A stretch of DNA of 64,000 bases from CAXBDP01 sp963974465 (lineage in GTDB: Bacteria; Bacteroidota; Bacteroidia; Cytophagales; Cyclobacteriaceae). The position numbers were made by a program, and so were the translations under genes. The notes under the pieces are model-generated. The model saw only the letters and a list, made by a program, of their open reading frames with translations, was not told where the DNA came from and did not search any database. Location: assembly GCA_049340005.1 (NCBI GenBank), contig JBMPIY010000010.1; one strand, 5' to 3'. Below, one piece after another: positions 8,306 to 17,826 of this stretch (positions within the stretch are counted from its first letter, which is position 1; each line of letters opens with the position of its first letter).

Positions 8306-10237
8306 TTAACCAATGTCAATTACATTTTTATCTCCAAACCACACTTTAGCCTTTATTATTACTTGTGAATCAGGATTGTGAAAGAAAACTGCCAAATTCT
8401 CTTTAGCCCTTGTACAACAAACGTAAAATATTTTTTGAGTTCTAACCAATACACTGGCTGAACCTGTTCCTAAGAAGAGATTACCGAAGTTGTAATTGTG
8501 CCAGCCACCATTGTCAAGAATAACTAAAACATTATTAAACTCAGCTCCTTTAACTTTATGTTGTGTTGAAAATGGAGTTTGACCTTCCAAATATTCATGT
8601 AGCTTTTGAAATTCACTAAACTTGACATCTTTCACACGATTATACAAATACTCTTTTTTCTCTATAAAATCGATTAGCTTATCATCAATCAAACAAATGC
8701 CCTTTTCGTTAGCATCAGTAATCACTTCTTCAATTGTTTTATCTTCAACATTAATAAGGCTTTCAATATTTTCCTTTAAAGTTCTTTTGTTTGCTATGCT
8801 TGTAATTTTAAAACGAAAATCTGTGGCTCTCAAAAACTCATTGTATTTTTTACTTTGATAAAGGGAAATATTAGTTTGAATTTTGAATAAATGCTTAATC
8901 AGATTATCTCTTTTTGAGCCTTTCTTATTTTCATCACCCTCATCTTGTTTCTTATCATCAATTAAGGCATCTTTATTCAAATAGATTTTTCTCACTTCAG
9001 AGAATGGTTTATCCTTTAGCTGATTATATAATCCTGCTTTAATTGGGTCGGCTAATAGAATATCTTTCTTTAACTTTCTCTCTCTATTCTTTAATTGAAA
9101 TTTATCTACAACACTATCAAAAGTGTCATCATCCTTAATTTCAATTTCAGGTTTATCATTTTTCTTATTGTATTTTATCTTCTCAAGTATTTCAGATTTT
9201 AAACCAATAACAGGGTCTTTATCATAAATATCCATTAATGTTCTAAATCCTGCTTTATCCGCTATTAAATTATGAGTTAGGTTCAATTCCTTTGTTTCTT
9301 TTGAATTACTGAAATTCCAATTATAATTTTCTTCCAAGTACTTTTCAACCTTCTTAATATCACCATCAGTAGAGTGTAAGAAAAGTACAGTACCTTGCTT
9401 AACAGCACCTTCAACCATATTGGGGGCATTGGGATCAGTAGGAGGTTCTTGTGTAATACCATCAGTCCGAAGTTTATTTGCTAAATCAATAACAAGCTGG
9501 GGATTTCTTCTATTCTGTTTTTTGGTTACTTCATTTACAGTATTTTGATCTTCTCCTTTGTATTCATCTAGATTTCCAATTCCATCATCGTAAATAGATT
9601 GCATTGCATCACCAAAAAAACCAATAATATTATTTCTTGCGCTTTTCTTGAAATGAGTGAGGAAGATTTCAACAACAACTTTGTTTGTGTCTTGATATTC
9701 GTCAATAAAGATGTACCTGTATTTATCTTTTACTATACTGCTAAGTTTTGGATATTTTTCAAAAAGATAACTTGCAACTAAAAGTATTTCATCATGAGAT
9801 ATAATACCATCTCGCAGTCTCACAAACTCTTTGTACTGTATGCCATCAGACAAATTATCATAAAAATGAACAGGAATAGGGTTGATATCATCAATTGAAA
9901 TCCTACTAACTTCTTCATTATTTGCTAATGATATAATTGCTTCCTTAAGCTCCTTTTGAAAGTGTTTTATATTATCCCATAAAAAGTCGTGGATTGTAGA
10001 TACATTAAGATTTTGGTGATTTACTCTTTCTTCGATTTCCTTTACTGCCGCATTAGTATATGTCATACAGGCTACTTTGGCTGTGGGGTTTTCAGCTATT
10101 ATCTGACGAATTACACTTACTAATGAATAGGTTTTACCACTTCCTGCACCACCACTCAAAAGAAAGTTTCTTCCTTGGTCAATCGATTGGAAAATTTGCT
10201 GTACTTCGGGCTCTAAACTTAATCTTCCTTCAACCAT
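8306..10237 (-). CDS. UvrD/Rep-like helicase, GajB-like component of a Gabija-type system
   Basis: Superfamily 1A helicase of 643 residues. Motifs in order: Walker A GGAGSGKT at 29-36, motif II with FIDEYQDT, motif III GDAMQSIY, a motif V-like STQHKVKGAEFNNV and motif VI YVCCTRAKENL. In Gabija, GajB is a UvrD-like partner of the GajA nuclease and senses nucleotide depletion or DNA ends. Its frame could start at 10273, but ATG at 10237 gives the better N-terminus and leaves a 19-bp overlap with the gajA-like gene. A lysine-rich insert (about residues 330-460) makes it longer than the usual ~500 residues. It is AT-rich and lacks the octamer found in neighbouring core genes. Pairing with OLD supports Gabija; the exact subtype is not certain. 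Confidence 0.85.
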   Translation of the reverse strand: MVEGRLSLEPEVQQIFQSIDQGRNFLLSGGAGSGKTYSLVSVIRQIIAENPTAKVACMTYTNAAVKEIEERVNHQNLNVSTIHDFLWDNIKHFQKELKEAIISLANNEEVSRISIDDINPIPVHFYDNLSDGIQYKEFVRLRDGIISHDEILLVASYLFEKYPKLSSIVKDKYRYIFIDEYQDTNKVVVEIFLTHFKKSARNNIIGFFGDAMQSIYDDGIGNLDEYKGEDQNTVNEVTKKQNRRNPQLVIDLANKLRTDGITQEPPTDPNAPNMVEGAVKQGTVLFLHSTDGDIKKVEKYLEENYNWNFSNSKETKELNLTHNLIADKAGFRTLMDIYDKDPVIGLKSEILEKIKYNKKNDKPEIEIKDDDTFDSVVDKFQLKNRERKLKKDILLADPIKAGLYNQLKDKPFSEVRKIYLNKDALIDDKKQDEGDENKKGSKRDNLIKHLFKIQTNISLYQSKKYNEFLRATDFRFKITSIANKRTLKENIESLINVEDKTIEEVITDANEKGICLIDDKLIDFIEKKEYLYNRVKDVKFSEFQKLHEYLEGQTPFSTQHKVKGAEFNNVLVILDNGGWHNYNFGNLFLGTGSASVLVRTQKIFYVCCTRAKENLAVFFHNPDSQVIIKAKVWFGDKNVIDIG

Positions 10238-12273
10238 AATAAACCATTTTTGATATACGCAGGAATATTCCAATTACTAAAATCCTTATTACTGTGATAT
10301 AAAATATCCAAAGCAAAATGAGTCTTCTTTTTGATACATGAACCCGCTAATTCGTAAGGGCCTTTTGCATCATCATCAAAATAAGAAGCATTTTTCAATC
10401 CCTGAAAAGTGGCTTTACTTCCTTTTACAAATTCTCTATTTGAGTGAATAAAAGCATCTTCAAAACTTCTTGCGTGATAGGCATCTTCTTCTTGCTGATA
10501 GCATAAACAAACTATAGAACTTCCTAAAGGAATTGTTCTATCTCCTATAGGCAATGCTTTCAAATCATCCCAAGTAATCTCCTTTAAGAAATGTTTGATT
10601 GCGGAATTACTCGTTTTTGTTCCTTCATTCACAGGACAAGCTGTTTCATCATCATTTATAGCATCAATATCTGTTAAAATCAAAGACTTAATACCCAAAA
10701 ACTCAATGAACTTCTCAAAGATTTGCGAATAAGCTCCAACTTCAATGATAGATATATTTTGAGATAATAGTGGTAGAAAAATCTCTTCTGTATCTTCTGC
10801 TTTTAGACGAGCCGCTTCTTCTAAATCTACTTTTCGCATAAAGGTTGGTATCAATATTCTTTCTGTGTCCCCCTCGATTAGGACCGCTTTATCAGCAAAG
10901 AAAATTTCAGCTCTGCTGATAGTTAGATACTGCTTTAGAAATTGATATTGGCTTGGGTTGGTTTCATATTGCTTCCTTAAATCTGAAAGATTTTTTGCCG
11001 TTACATTATTCTTTGCCTCCGTTTTTAAATATTTAATATCATCAAAATTACTATCAGCAACAATGTGAGATGAATGTGTTGTAATTATGTATTGTAGTGG
11101 TCTATTTATTCCGTCATCTCTTTTGATACCTTCAGCAAGTAATTTCTTTATGTTTTTAATAAAGATATACTGCATTTGTGGGTGGGTATGTGCCTCAGGT
11201 TCTTCAATGACTAATAAATTAATATCTGCGGGCCTTTTGTCTTTATCTCTTTTGAAATCCTGTACAAGAATTTCAATTTCAAAAATCATACTTATAAGGT
11301 TCATATAGCCTAATCCATTATAATGTTCTGGTAGCTTATGATCATCGTGGGTATATACTACAGTTGTATTTCCTTCAAGTAATTCTCTATGTTGCAATGT
11401 TGAAATTATTGCAATGTCGGTATCATTCAGTTTTATTCCCCCAAAATCTTGTACTTTCTTAATTACATCGCTGAAAAGGTCTTTATAGATATCGCTTAAT
11501 GTATTATCGGTTTCTGAAAGTTGGTCTTTAAAGTTTTCAGTAGCTTGATTTTTATCGCTATTATCTTCTGTCTTTTTATAAAGGCTGGATGTTTGTTTGG
11601 AGAGTGTGTTTTCCTTTTCTTTATTAGTTACATCTCGTCTTGCACTAATGTATTTGAAACTGATAATATTTTTAATACCAATAGTTTCATCTTTTAAGTC
11701 GATAAAGTTCGATTCATTAACCTTTTGAGCCACTCTATCATAATCAAAAGACATTTTATGGGTGTTGAAATAATTGCCAAACTCCTGCTTTAAAAACTCT
11801 TTTAGTTCTCTTGGCCTATTTTTCTTTCCTCCGTCAACTTTTGCTTTTTCATTTATGTCAAACGCTATGTAATCAGACCTTAATTCTAGAAAATCAGTAA
11901 AGCTTAATGTATATTCAAACCCCAATACAATTATGTTGTTTTCGGGGTCTAAGTCCATCAACACTCGACTGACATTTGACAAATCATCTTGTTCATCATA
12001 TTCAATAAATATTTTTAGCTTAATACCTTTAGGAGTAAATTCTTCTGGAAAATTTATTGACTTAATCTGATCTTCTATCTCATTTCTAAAATCAATATTC
12101 AAATCATCATATGAAAATTTGCTTTTCTCATTCAAGAATTTATCAAGAATGGAAAGAATAGAGGTTTTTCCAGTGTTATTTTTTCCAATAACTAATGAAA
12201 GGTCTTTTTCTAAGTCCATCGAAAAATTCTTCAATAAGCGAAAATTCTCTATTTGGATTTTAGTTATTTTCAT
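10219..12273 (-). CDS. OLD-family ATP-dependent nuclease, GajA-like component of a Gabija-type system
   Basis: 684 residues with an ABC/SMC-like ATPase domain followed by a TOPRIM nuclease domain. Walker A is GKNNTGKT at residues 31-37. Walker B and D-loop lie in LLVIEEPEAHTHPQ, and the switch histidine in TTHSSHIV. In the TOPRIM part the metal-binding glutamate is E467 (LIEGDTE) and the DxD pair is D535/D537 (LTDIDA). All catalytic residues expected for an OLD nuclease are therefore present. GajA proteins nick phage DNA when nucleotides fall. It starts with ATG at 12273, 68 bp after the AlbA_2 gene on the same strand, and overlaps the helicase gene downstream. Without the helicase neighbour it could equally be a class 1 OLD or retron-type nuclease. 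Confidence 0.88.
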   Translation of the reverse strand: MKITKIQIENFRLLKNFSMDLEKDLSLVIGKNNTGKTSILSILDKFLNEKSKFSYDDLNIDFRNEIEDQIKSINFPEEFTPKGIKLKIFIEYDEQDDLSNVSRVLMDLDPENNIIVLGFEYTLSFTDFLELRSDYIAFDINEKAKVDGGKKNRPRELKEFLKQEFGNYFNTHKMSFDYDRVAQKVNESNFIDLKDETIGIKNIISFKYISARRDVTNKEKENTLSKQTSSLYKKTEDNSDKNQATENFKDQLSETDNTLSDIYKDLFSDVIKKVQDFGGIKLNDTDIAIISTLQHRELLEGNTTVVYTHDDHKLPEHYNGLGYMNLISMIFEIEILVQDFKRDKDKRPADINLLVIEEPEAHTHPQMQYIFIKNIKKLLAEGIKRDDGINRPLQYIITTHSSHIVADSNFDDIKYLKTEAKNNVTAKNLSDLRKQYETNPSQYQFLKQYLTISRAEIFFADKAVLIEGDTERILIPTFMRKVDLEEAARLKAEDTEEIFLPLLSQNISIIEVGAYSQIFEKFIEFLGIKSLILTDIDAINDDETACPVNEGTKTSNSAIKHFLKEITWDDLKALPIGDRTIPLGSSIVCLCYQQEEDAYHARSFEDAFIHSNREFVKGSKATFQGLKNASYFDDDAKGPYELAGSCIKKKTHFALDILYHSNKDFSNWNIPAYIKNGLLWLKED

Positions 12274-12341
12274 GATTTGTTAGTGGTTTTTTCTTTTTAA
12301 TCTCCTTGCCAAAATTTTTTCCCAATTACTATCTGCCAATT

Positions 12342-14192
12342 TTATGTCTGTTGAGATTCAAACTTTGTTTTAATCTCATTTATAAAATATGATCCTTTAG
12401 AAGGTGAACCCATCAACTCCTTGTACACACTTTCTGGCACATCAATATACTGATAAACCGCACCGTGATGAAATTCTATTTCTAAGATGCGTGCTGCTTT
12501 GTCATATCCAACAGAGGCGATAGTTGAGGATGCTAGAGGAATTCTTTTTATTCCAGAATCATTATTTGATGAAATGACCTCGAGTAATTTTTCACCCAAA
12601 TCAGTAGTGTAATATTTTTGATTTTTACTTGTAGGCTTATTTGGCAATGTTAGGGCTAACCAGCCCATTTCAATGAGAGGTTTTATATAGTTATCAAAAT
12701 TTCGACTATTATTATACAATGCTAAATTTTCCAAAATAGCTGTACGATTTTGAGGTTGTTCGCAATAGCTTAATACTTTGAGATAAATGGATTCTAAAAG
12801 TTCCAACAACATAGACTCAACTTGGGCTCTTTTAAATGTTTTTTGCGACCTAAGATGCTTATCTATTTCATTTAATGAGCTGAATATCATTGATTTATCT
12901 ATGTTCCATCTTAGGTCATCTTTCTGACCTAAGATGGAATAGGTAAGTGTGTGAATTGGAAGAATGCACAAGAAATACGCATTATTTTCATCCGTTTCAA
13001 AAACTGGCGGTGGTGAACCGTTTTCTTCCATACTACTATAAATAATAGGCAATCCAGTTCCTCTGCCTTCTGTGAGTTTCAATTCCTTTAAAAATCCACC
13101 CATTTTGCGGTTTCTATAATCTCGTGCTACTACTCTTTGTTTATTTAGCATAGCTTGAGTAATTGGTGGCATAGGTCCAGGGAAACTCAATATTTCAATT
13201 TTATCTTTATGTATTTGAATCTCCACTGGATTTTCTCGCTCATAGCTCTTGTGATAAACTGCATTGACTACAGCTTCTTCTATAGCCTGAAAGGGGTAGT
13301 TGAAGAAACGTATAGATTCTGCTTGCCTAGCTGATTTAACAACCAATTCTTCTATAATAGTTGATTTGAAATATTGTAAGACATCCCTAATCTGCTGAAT
13401 AATAGAACCCGTATATATTCTTTCGGTATAATCTTTTCCAACTTCATTTTTATGAATAACCAAATCAATTTTTGCTCCTGAAAAGAATTTTTCAGGATGC
13501 TCATTAAACAACAGCAATCCAGCATTTGTAGGACGCAATAGTTCCTCTGAACCTTTAGCTATCATTAAAAGTCTGCACAATTCAGCAAATGAGATTTTTG
13601 TACTCTCTTCATATAGAGAACTCCCCACTTCTTTCAAATAGCTTTGAATCAAGCGCAAATTCAAATCATCTAGGGAAGCAGTTTGGTTGATTCGGTCATC
13701 AAATGGAATGCGTGCGGTAAGTTCAATAAGTCTTCTTTCATCCTCAGACCCTTCTTTTACTTTTACCGTTTTGGAGCCACGTTTGATATACATGGCTTTT
13801 TCAGTTCTCTTTTCACTTAAACTTATGGGAGCTTTGTAGGGTCTGTTATCTCCAGCTGGAGCAAAAATTACCAAAATATGCTTTTCGTTAAATGCATAAG
13901 GTTGAAAAACAGGAATATAAGTAGGGCTTAACCTATGTGCCAGTTCAATTAATTTCTTCTGGATGGCATCTAAATCTTGTACTTGTAACCCAATGGGTGG
14001 TAATTTAGCTTTCCCATTTTCATCTTCTACTCCAATAATGACATAACCTCCATCCCAATTATTAATATCATTAGCATAAGCACATAAAGTATGAATGAGA
14101 TCCTCAGGATTCCATCCTTTTTTCAGCTCAATCCGGTCCCATTCCACAGTATTACCATGTAATAATTCATCTATGTTTATGGGTAACGCCAT
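12342..14192 (-). CDS. AlbA_2 (Schlafen-like)/HATPase_c_4 protein with C-terminal KTSC domain
   Basis: 616 residues. The N-terminal ~130 form an AlbA_2 domain (EWDRIELKKGW, then GGYVIIGVEDENG). Residues about 280-400 resemble the HATPase_c_4 region of predicted transcriptional regulators (NYPFQAIEEAVVNAVYHKSY, then EGRGTGLPII). A winged-helix-like segment follows (about 470-550). The last ~60 residues look like a KTSC domain (SVGYDKAARILEIEFHHG, YQYIDVPESVY), named for a lysyl-tRNA synthetase-associated RNA-binding domain. It is the first gene of the operon that continues with the OLD and helicase genes. It may regulate the operon or be a third component; the sequence cannot decide. A near-match to TAnnTTTG lies about 12-20 nt upstream. 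Confidence 0.82.
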   Translation of the reverse strand: MALPINIDELLHGNTVEWDRIELKKGWNPEDLIHTLCAYANDINNWDGGYVIIGVEDENGKAKLPPIGLQVQDLDAIQKKLIELAHRLSPTYIPVFQPYAFNEKHILVIFAPAGDNRPYKAPISLSEKRTEKAMYIKRGSKTVKVKEGSEDERRLIELTARIPFDDRINQTASLDDLNLRLIQSYLKEVGSSLYEESTKISFAELCRLLMIAKGSEELLRPTNAGLLLFNEHPEKFFSGAKIDLVIHKNEVGKDYTERIYTGSIIQQIRDVLQYFKSTIIEELVVKSARQAESIRFFNYPFQAIEEAVVNAVYHKSYERENPVEIQIHKDKIEILSFPGPMPPITQAMLNKQRVVARDYRNRKMGGFLKELKLTEGRGTGLPIIYSSMEENGSPPPVFETDENNAYFLCILPIHTLTYSILGQKDDLRWNIDKSMIFSSLNEIDKHLRSQKTFKRAQVESMLLELLESIYLKVLSYCEQPQNRTAILENLALYNNSRNFDNYIKPLIEMGWLALTLPNKPTSKNQKYYTTDLGEKLLEVISSNNDSGIKRIPLASSTIASVGYDKAARILEIEFHHGAVYQYIDVPESVYKELMGSPSKGSYFINEIKTKFESQQT

Positions 14193-14804
14193 TGCTTAAT
14201 GTATCAAATTAAAATCTTCCACTATTCATTTTGGCAATTCTTCGATAAACCAAAACCACTTTAAATCGACTATTTCCCAATAGAGTACCATTGGTTACAC
14301 AATTTATCTCGACTCCTCATATTATATATTATCACATAATATCTAGTAAGATATTGAGTCTAAAATAAGAAATGATTTTAATTTGGTGAGATTCTATTGA
14401 ATTATTTTAAATAATAGGCTAGAGGCACTAAAATCGTAACTAGTCTACACAGGAAATGGATTAGAAAATACAGCCGAATCGTAAATATTTACCCATTAAG
14501 GATTTACGGTTATTTCCATTTTACAATACCACTTAAGCTCTCTATTGAAAATTAAAAATGATAAAGCTGTTGAAGCAATTTCAATAGATAGAAGAGTATC
14601 GCAAAATCAAGAAATAAAATCTTTGAGGGGTGAAGTATAAAAAAACATATTAACTGAATGGGTCAAATTGTGTCTGCTCATAGCCTCATGACTTATAATA
14701 TTTGAACATTTTATTTTAGTCTTGGTATAATTTTAAGAAATACCAGAAAGTGATATAATGCAGAGATTTAGTTGTAAATTTGCAAATGTGAAACAAATGA
14801 GATT
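14193..14804. other. Divergent intergenic region, no gene seen
   Basis: 612 AT-rich bases between the divergently read AlbA_2 operon and the GreA/Rnk-like gene. Only short open frames occur. TAAATTTG at 14775-14782 is a possible -7 element for the downstream gene, without a clear -33 partner. A weak inverted repeat (CGTAAAT ... ATTTACG) lies near 14479-14507. Nothing else stands out. Confidence 0.6.
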
Positions 14805-15215
14805 ATGGATAGAATAATTTTAAATCGACTTGATTATGCACGGATTAAGAAGTGCATTAGCGATGCCAGAAATTTTAATTCAATAAATAAGGCAGAAGCT
14901 GACAAATTAATGATGGAGTTAGATTCGGCTACAATAGTTGAGCCTAAAGATATTCCTTCAAATGTAGTTACGATGAATTCAATCGTAAAATTGAGTTTTC
15001 TGAATAACAATAAGCAGATTCAATTCCAGATAGTGTATCCTGATCAGGCAAACCTAAAAGAGAATAAAATCTCTATTTTCTCACCAATTGCAACAGCTCT
15101 AATTGGTTATAGAGATAAAGATGAAATAGAATGGATTGTCCCTTCAGGCTTAACTAAATTAAGAATTGACGAAATCGTTTATCAACCGGAAGCAGCCGGT
15201 GATTATAATTTATAA
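14805..15215 (+). CDS. GreA/GreB-family (Rnk-like) elongation-factor C-terminal domain protein
   Basis: 136 residues resembling the Rnk/GreA-GreB C-terminal domain. After a short helical segment, the second half carries the FKBP-like fold typical of RNA-polymerase secondary-channel regulators, with IVYPDQANLKENKISIFSPIATALIG and DEIEWIVPSG. It lacks the long coiled-coil of true GreA, so it may bind polymerase without stimulating cleavage, as Rnk does. It stands alone, with a clear hairpin terminator behind it. It is next to the Gabija-like island but reads away from it, and is probably core genome. Confidence 0.78.
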   Translation: MDRIILNRLDYARIKKCISDARNFNSINKAEADKLMMELDSATIVEPKDIPSNVVTMNSIVKLSFLNNNKQIQFQIVYPDQANLKENKISIFSPIATALIGYRDKDEIEWIVPSGLTKLRIDEIVYQPEAAGDYNL

Positions 15216-15251
15216 GCTTAAGGTATTATAGCCTTTAAAGTGTCTAACGAA

Positions 15252-15287
15252 AAAAGAGGCCGACTCACTTTTGAGCCGGCCTCTTTT
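15252..15287. terminator. Bidirectional intrinsic terminator
   Basis: An 11-bp stem with one mismatch (GAGGCCG-A-CTC against GAG-C-CGGCCTC) and a 6-nt loop, flanked by A-tract and T-tract. It sits between the GreA/Rnk-like gene (+) and the convergent thioesterase gene (-), so it can serve both. Confidence 0.85.
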
Positions 15288-15304
15288 ATGAAATAAGACG
15301 CATT

Positions 15305-15766
15305 CTAAGAGTCAACAGATTTTTTTTCATGCTCTAAAGCCTCCAATATCTTACTCCGATATTTTTCCGGAATAGCCACTGGCTTTCCCGTTTTTTGTTC
15401 CACCGATACTTGAATGGATGTGGCCTTGGCGTAAATAATTGTATCCTCAGCATTTTCTGCACCCGTGATTAGGTAGGAGAGATGAAAACTTGAATTACCT
15501 ATTTTGGTGCATTTAACCCAGATTTGCGGTTTATCCATAATCAGAATAGGCTTAAGGTAATCGATATTGCTATTCAGAATCACGATAAAATCTTGGAAGA
15601 AATTCCAGCCGGCGGTTTCGTATAAAAACGTAGCACGAGCATGTTCGAAATACTGATAATAGGTGCCATTATTTACATGGGCTTGCCCGTCAATATCCGT
15701 CATGCGTACTTGAATGGGCGTGCTATAATCAAAACCTAAATCTCTTGGATTGGCTGTTTTACTCAT
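15305..15766 (-). CDS. Acyl-CoA thioesterase, 4HBT hotdog family (YbgC/FadM-like)
   Basis: 153 residues with the YbgC-type hotdog signature: VRMTDIDGQAHVNNGTYYQ near residue 20, containing the catalytic aspartate, and FEHARATFLYE further on. Members hydrolyse short- to medium-chain acyl-CoA thioesters in the cytosol. It starts with ATG 12 bp downstream of the saccharopine-dehydrogenase-like gene, on the same strand, so the two are probably co-transcribed. Confidence 0.88.
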   Translation of the reverse strand: MSKTANPRDLGFDYSTPIQVRMTDIDGQAHVNNGTYYQYFEHARATFLYETAGWNFFQDFIVILNSNIDYLKPILIMDKPQIWVKCTKIGNSSFHLSYLITGAENAEDTIIYAKATSIQVSVEQKTGKPVAIPEKYRSKILEALEHEKKSVDS

Positions 15767-15778
15767 TGTTTTTGAATT

Positions 15779-16834
15779 TTAGTGAAGCTTGCGGGTAACT
15801 CCCTCCACTTCTAAAATAAAATCTGGCCCAAATGCCAATGAAGGTGTTTTAAAACCTGGATCCGGCGCATTTTTGAGTATTTTTTCTGTTGCCATCAATG
15901 CTGTGATGGCCGTGAGTTTGTATGCTTCGGGAGTGGTGAGCGATGCTGTAAGCGTTTTTCCTCCCGCATTTCTCACTTCGCCCCATACGTGGCTTTGCGT
16001 TTTTTTTCTCAGCTCTTCTGTTGGGCCTTTTATATTTTTTCGAACATAATTTTTCAACTTATTCTGTACCCAATTAGACTTCAAAATTCCTGTAAAGTAT
16101 CGTGATAATTTTGCAAAGCGAATAGCCTTGGCAGCCACACCTGTGTACACTATAATGTTGGGAATACCCGTGCTATAATAAGCTGTGGAGACATCGCCCC
16201 AAGGAATACTCATGGAAATGCGAGGGCCTTTGCCGTAGTCTATCTGACGAGTTTTCCAGCCCGTAGGCACAGCTTTCAATTCACCATTTTGCCGGATCAT
16301 TCCACCTTTGTAGATGTTTTCTACCACGGTGAGTGCCGTTCCACGACTCAAACTTCCAGCCCCTTTAAAAGCCAATTCCAAATGGCTCGCATCGGGCATG
16401 TGTGCATGTAGAAAAGCTGCCAAACAATCCGTTGGCACCACATCGAAACCGCAACCCGAGATAATCACAATGCCGGCTTCTTGGGCAGCGGAATTCAAAC
16501 TTGCTGCATATTCGAAAACCTCCATTTCACCTGTGATATCGATATAATGGCAATTGTTTTTGAGGCAGGCAATCATTGCCGGTTTGGCCGTGGCGGAATA
16601 AGGGCCTGCACAATTGAGCAAGACATCCACACTTTTGACCATGCGGTTGAGTGTTTCGGTATCGTTGAGCGAAAAGGCTTCCCAAGGTAAATTCAGCTTC
16701 TCGGCAAGGGCTTTGGTTTTGGCCTCATCTCTCCCGGCGAGAATAGGCTGGAGTCCTTTGGAAGCTGCCAACTCGGCAACTAATTGGCCGGTAAAGCCAT
16801 AGGCTCCATAGATAATAAATGAACTTGCATGCAT
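15779..16834 (-). CDS. Saccharopine dehydrogenase-like NAD(P)-binding reductase
   Basis: 351 residues. The N-terminus has a Rossmann fold with the variant motif YGAYGFTGQLVAELA (residues about 9-23), characteristic of the trans-acting enoyl reductase and saccharopine-reductase-like group. LLNCAGPYS and GCGFDVVPTDCLAA follow. Relatives act on lipid or polyketide intermediates or on unknown substrates; a true lysine-pathway role is unlikely at this length. It is followed closely by the thioesterase. One GCGGGAGG octamer lies at 15960-15967. Confidence 0.85.
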   Translation of the reverse strand: MHASSFIIYGAYGFTGQLVAELAASKGLQPILAGRDEAKTKALAEKLNLPWEAFSLNDTETLNRMVKSVDVLLNCAGPYSATAKPAMIACLKNNCHYIDITGEMEVFEYAASLNSAAQEAGIVIISGCGFDVVPTDCLAAFLHAHMPDASHLELAFKGAGSLSRGTALTVVENIYKGGMIRQNGELKAVPTGWKTRQIDYGKGPRISMSIPWGDVSTAYYSTGIPNIIVYTGVAAKAIRFAKLSRYFTGILKSNWVQNKLKNYVRKNIKGPTEELRKKTQSHVWGEVRNAGGKTLTASLTTPEAYKLTAITALMATEKILKNAPDPGFKTPSLAFGPDFILEVEGVTRKLH

Positions 16835-16905
16835 GTGAACAATTTAGGAGAATTTTCTGGAAATCAAGCCAAATTATCCCAAAAGCCTGAGGAAAAAGCG
16901 GGAGG

Positions 16906-17454
16906 CTATTTTATCAATTCTTTAGATTTCTCCACCATTCTGCAAATAGAAGGATCCTTGCTTACTAGCTCAGGAATTTCATCTAATGGCACCCATTGAA
17001 TATCTTTCGATTCATGGTTTATTTGCATGCGCGCTTGACTATTGCCTCGAAATATAAAACGCATATCATAATGCAAATGGGCCGGAATTCCTTTGTGTTC
17101 AGGAATGGAGTGAACATCAAGGTCAAAGATGGTCGATTTCAGTGTTTCAATTGAAGTGATGCCTGTTTCTTCGGCTAATTCTTTTGTGGCTACCTCTTGG
17201 AGGTTTTGGTTGCCATCGGCATGTCCTCCCGGTTGTAGCCATTTTTCTATTTTGCTGTGGAGGACTAGTAGAGCTTTTTGGCTACTTGGATCAAGCACCC
17301 AAGCTGAGGCAGTAAAATGTCCTGCTTTGCGCGTTCTTTCAAAGGCTATTTTGCCCTCCGAAAACAACTCAAGCATTTGCGTTTTGTAGTTGGCTTCTTG
17401 GTCGTTTATGGGTTGATAAAGGCTTAGGGAAGAGCGTAAATCGAAATTGGACAT
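16906..17454 (-). CDS. Nudix hydrolase
   Basis: 182 residues with a slightly variant Nudix box: GHADGNQNLQEVATKELAEE followed by TGI. The first conserved Glu of the canonical box is Gln and the Arg is Lys, while the EExG metal ligands remain. Related proteins hydrolyse nucleoside-diphosphate-linked compounds; the substrate is not predictable. Its stop codon directly abuts a GCGGGAGG octamer at 16898-16905. Confidence 0.88.
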   Translation of the reverse strand: MSNFDLRSSLSLYQPINDQEANYKTQMLELFSEGKIAFERTRKAGHFTASAWVLDPSSQKALLVLHSKIEKWLQPGGHADGNQNLQEVATKELAEETGITSIETLKSTIFDLDVHSIPEHKGIPAHLHYDMRFIFRGNSQARMQINHESKDIQWVPLDEIPELVSKDPSICRMVEKSKELIK

Positions 17455-17467
17455 CTAAATTAGAATT

Positions 17468-17493
17468 TAAAAAGCCCGGTAATTTACCGGGCT
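17468..17493 (-). terminator. Intrinsic terminator of the Bor-like gene
   Basis: A perfect 9-bp GC-rich stem (AGCCCGGTA with TACCGGGCT, loop of 3) at 17473-17493, followed on the minus strand by a T-tract. It lies 23 bp after the Bor-like stop and before the Nudix gene. Confidence 0.85.
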
Positions 17494-17515
17494 GATCATT
17501 GTTGAAACTGTATGA

Positions 17516-17809
17516 TTATTTTTTAACTTCTACTGTCTGAGAGTAAACGGTAATCACGCCAGTGAAAATATTGATGATGAAATCTAATGGCGTGATAGAG
17601 CTTTTTACTGTGTAGTTTTCAGCTCCTGAGGCCATTGCCTTACTATCTACTTCGTTGATGGGTACAAGTCCCCAAAGTACATACCATTGTCTTTTTGTTT
17701 CTGATTCACCATAACCGCCGCTGCCTACGGTGTGTGTAAGCGACATACATGATGATAATGATGCTGCAAGTAGAATTCCAGCGAAGAATAAAGAGGCTTT
17801 CTTTTTCAT
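17516..17809 (-). CDS. Bor-like small lipoprotein
   Basis: 97 residues with a lipobox (LSSCMSL) near residue 20, then TVGSGG, WYVLWGLVPINEVDSKAM and a C-terminal hydrophobic segment ITPLDFIINIFTGVITVYS. The spacing and the WGL-P pattern match the lambda Bor family, outer-membrane lipoproteins linked to serum resistance in enterobacteria. In free-living Bacteroidota the role is unknown. It is downstream of another lipoprotein gene on the same strand. Confidence 0.72.
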   Translation of the reverse strand: MKKKASLFFAGILLAASLSSCMSLTHTVGSGGYGESETKRQWYVLWGLVPINEVDSKAMASGAENYTVKSSITPLDFIINIFTGVITVYSQTVEVKK

Positions 17810-17826
17810 TTTAATTGATATTAGGG

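Noticed and set aside
8306..12273. Prophage or integrated plasmid around the OLD/UvrD genes
   Set aside because: No integrase, structural, replication or partition gene and no tRNA or direct-repeat attachment site is visible.
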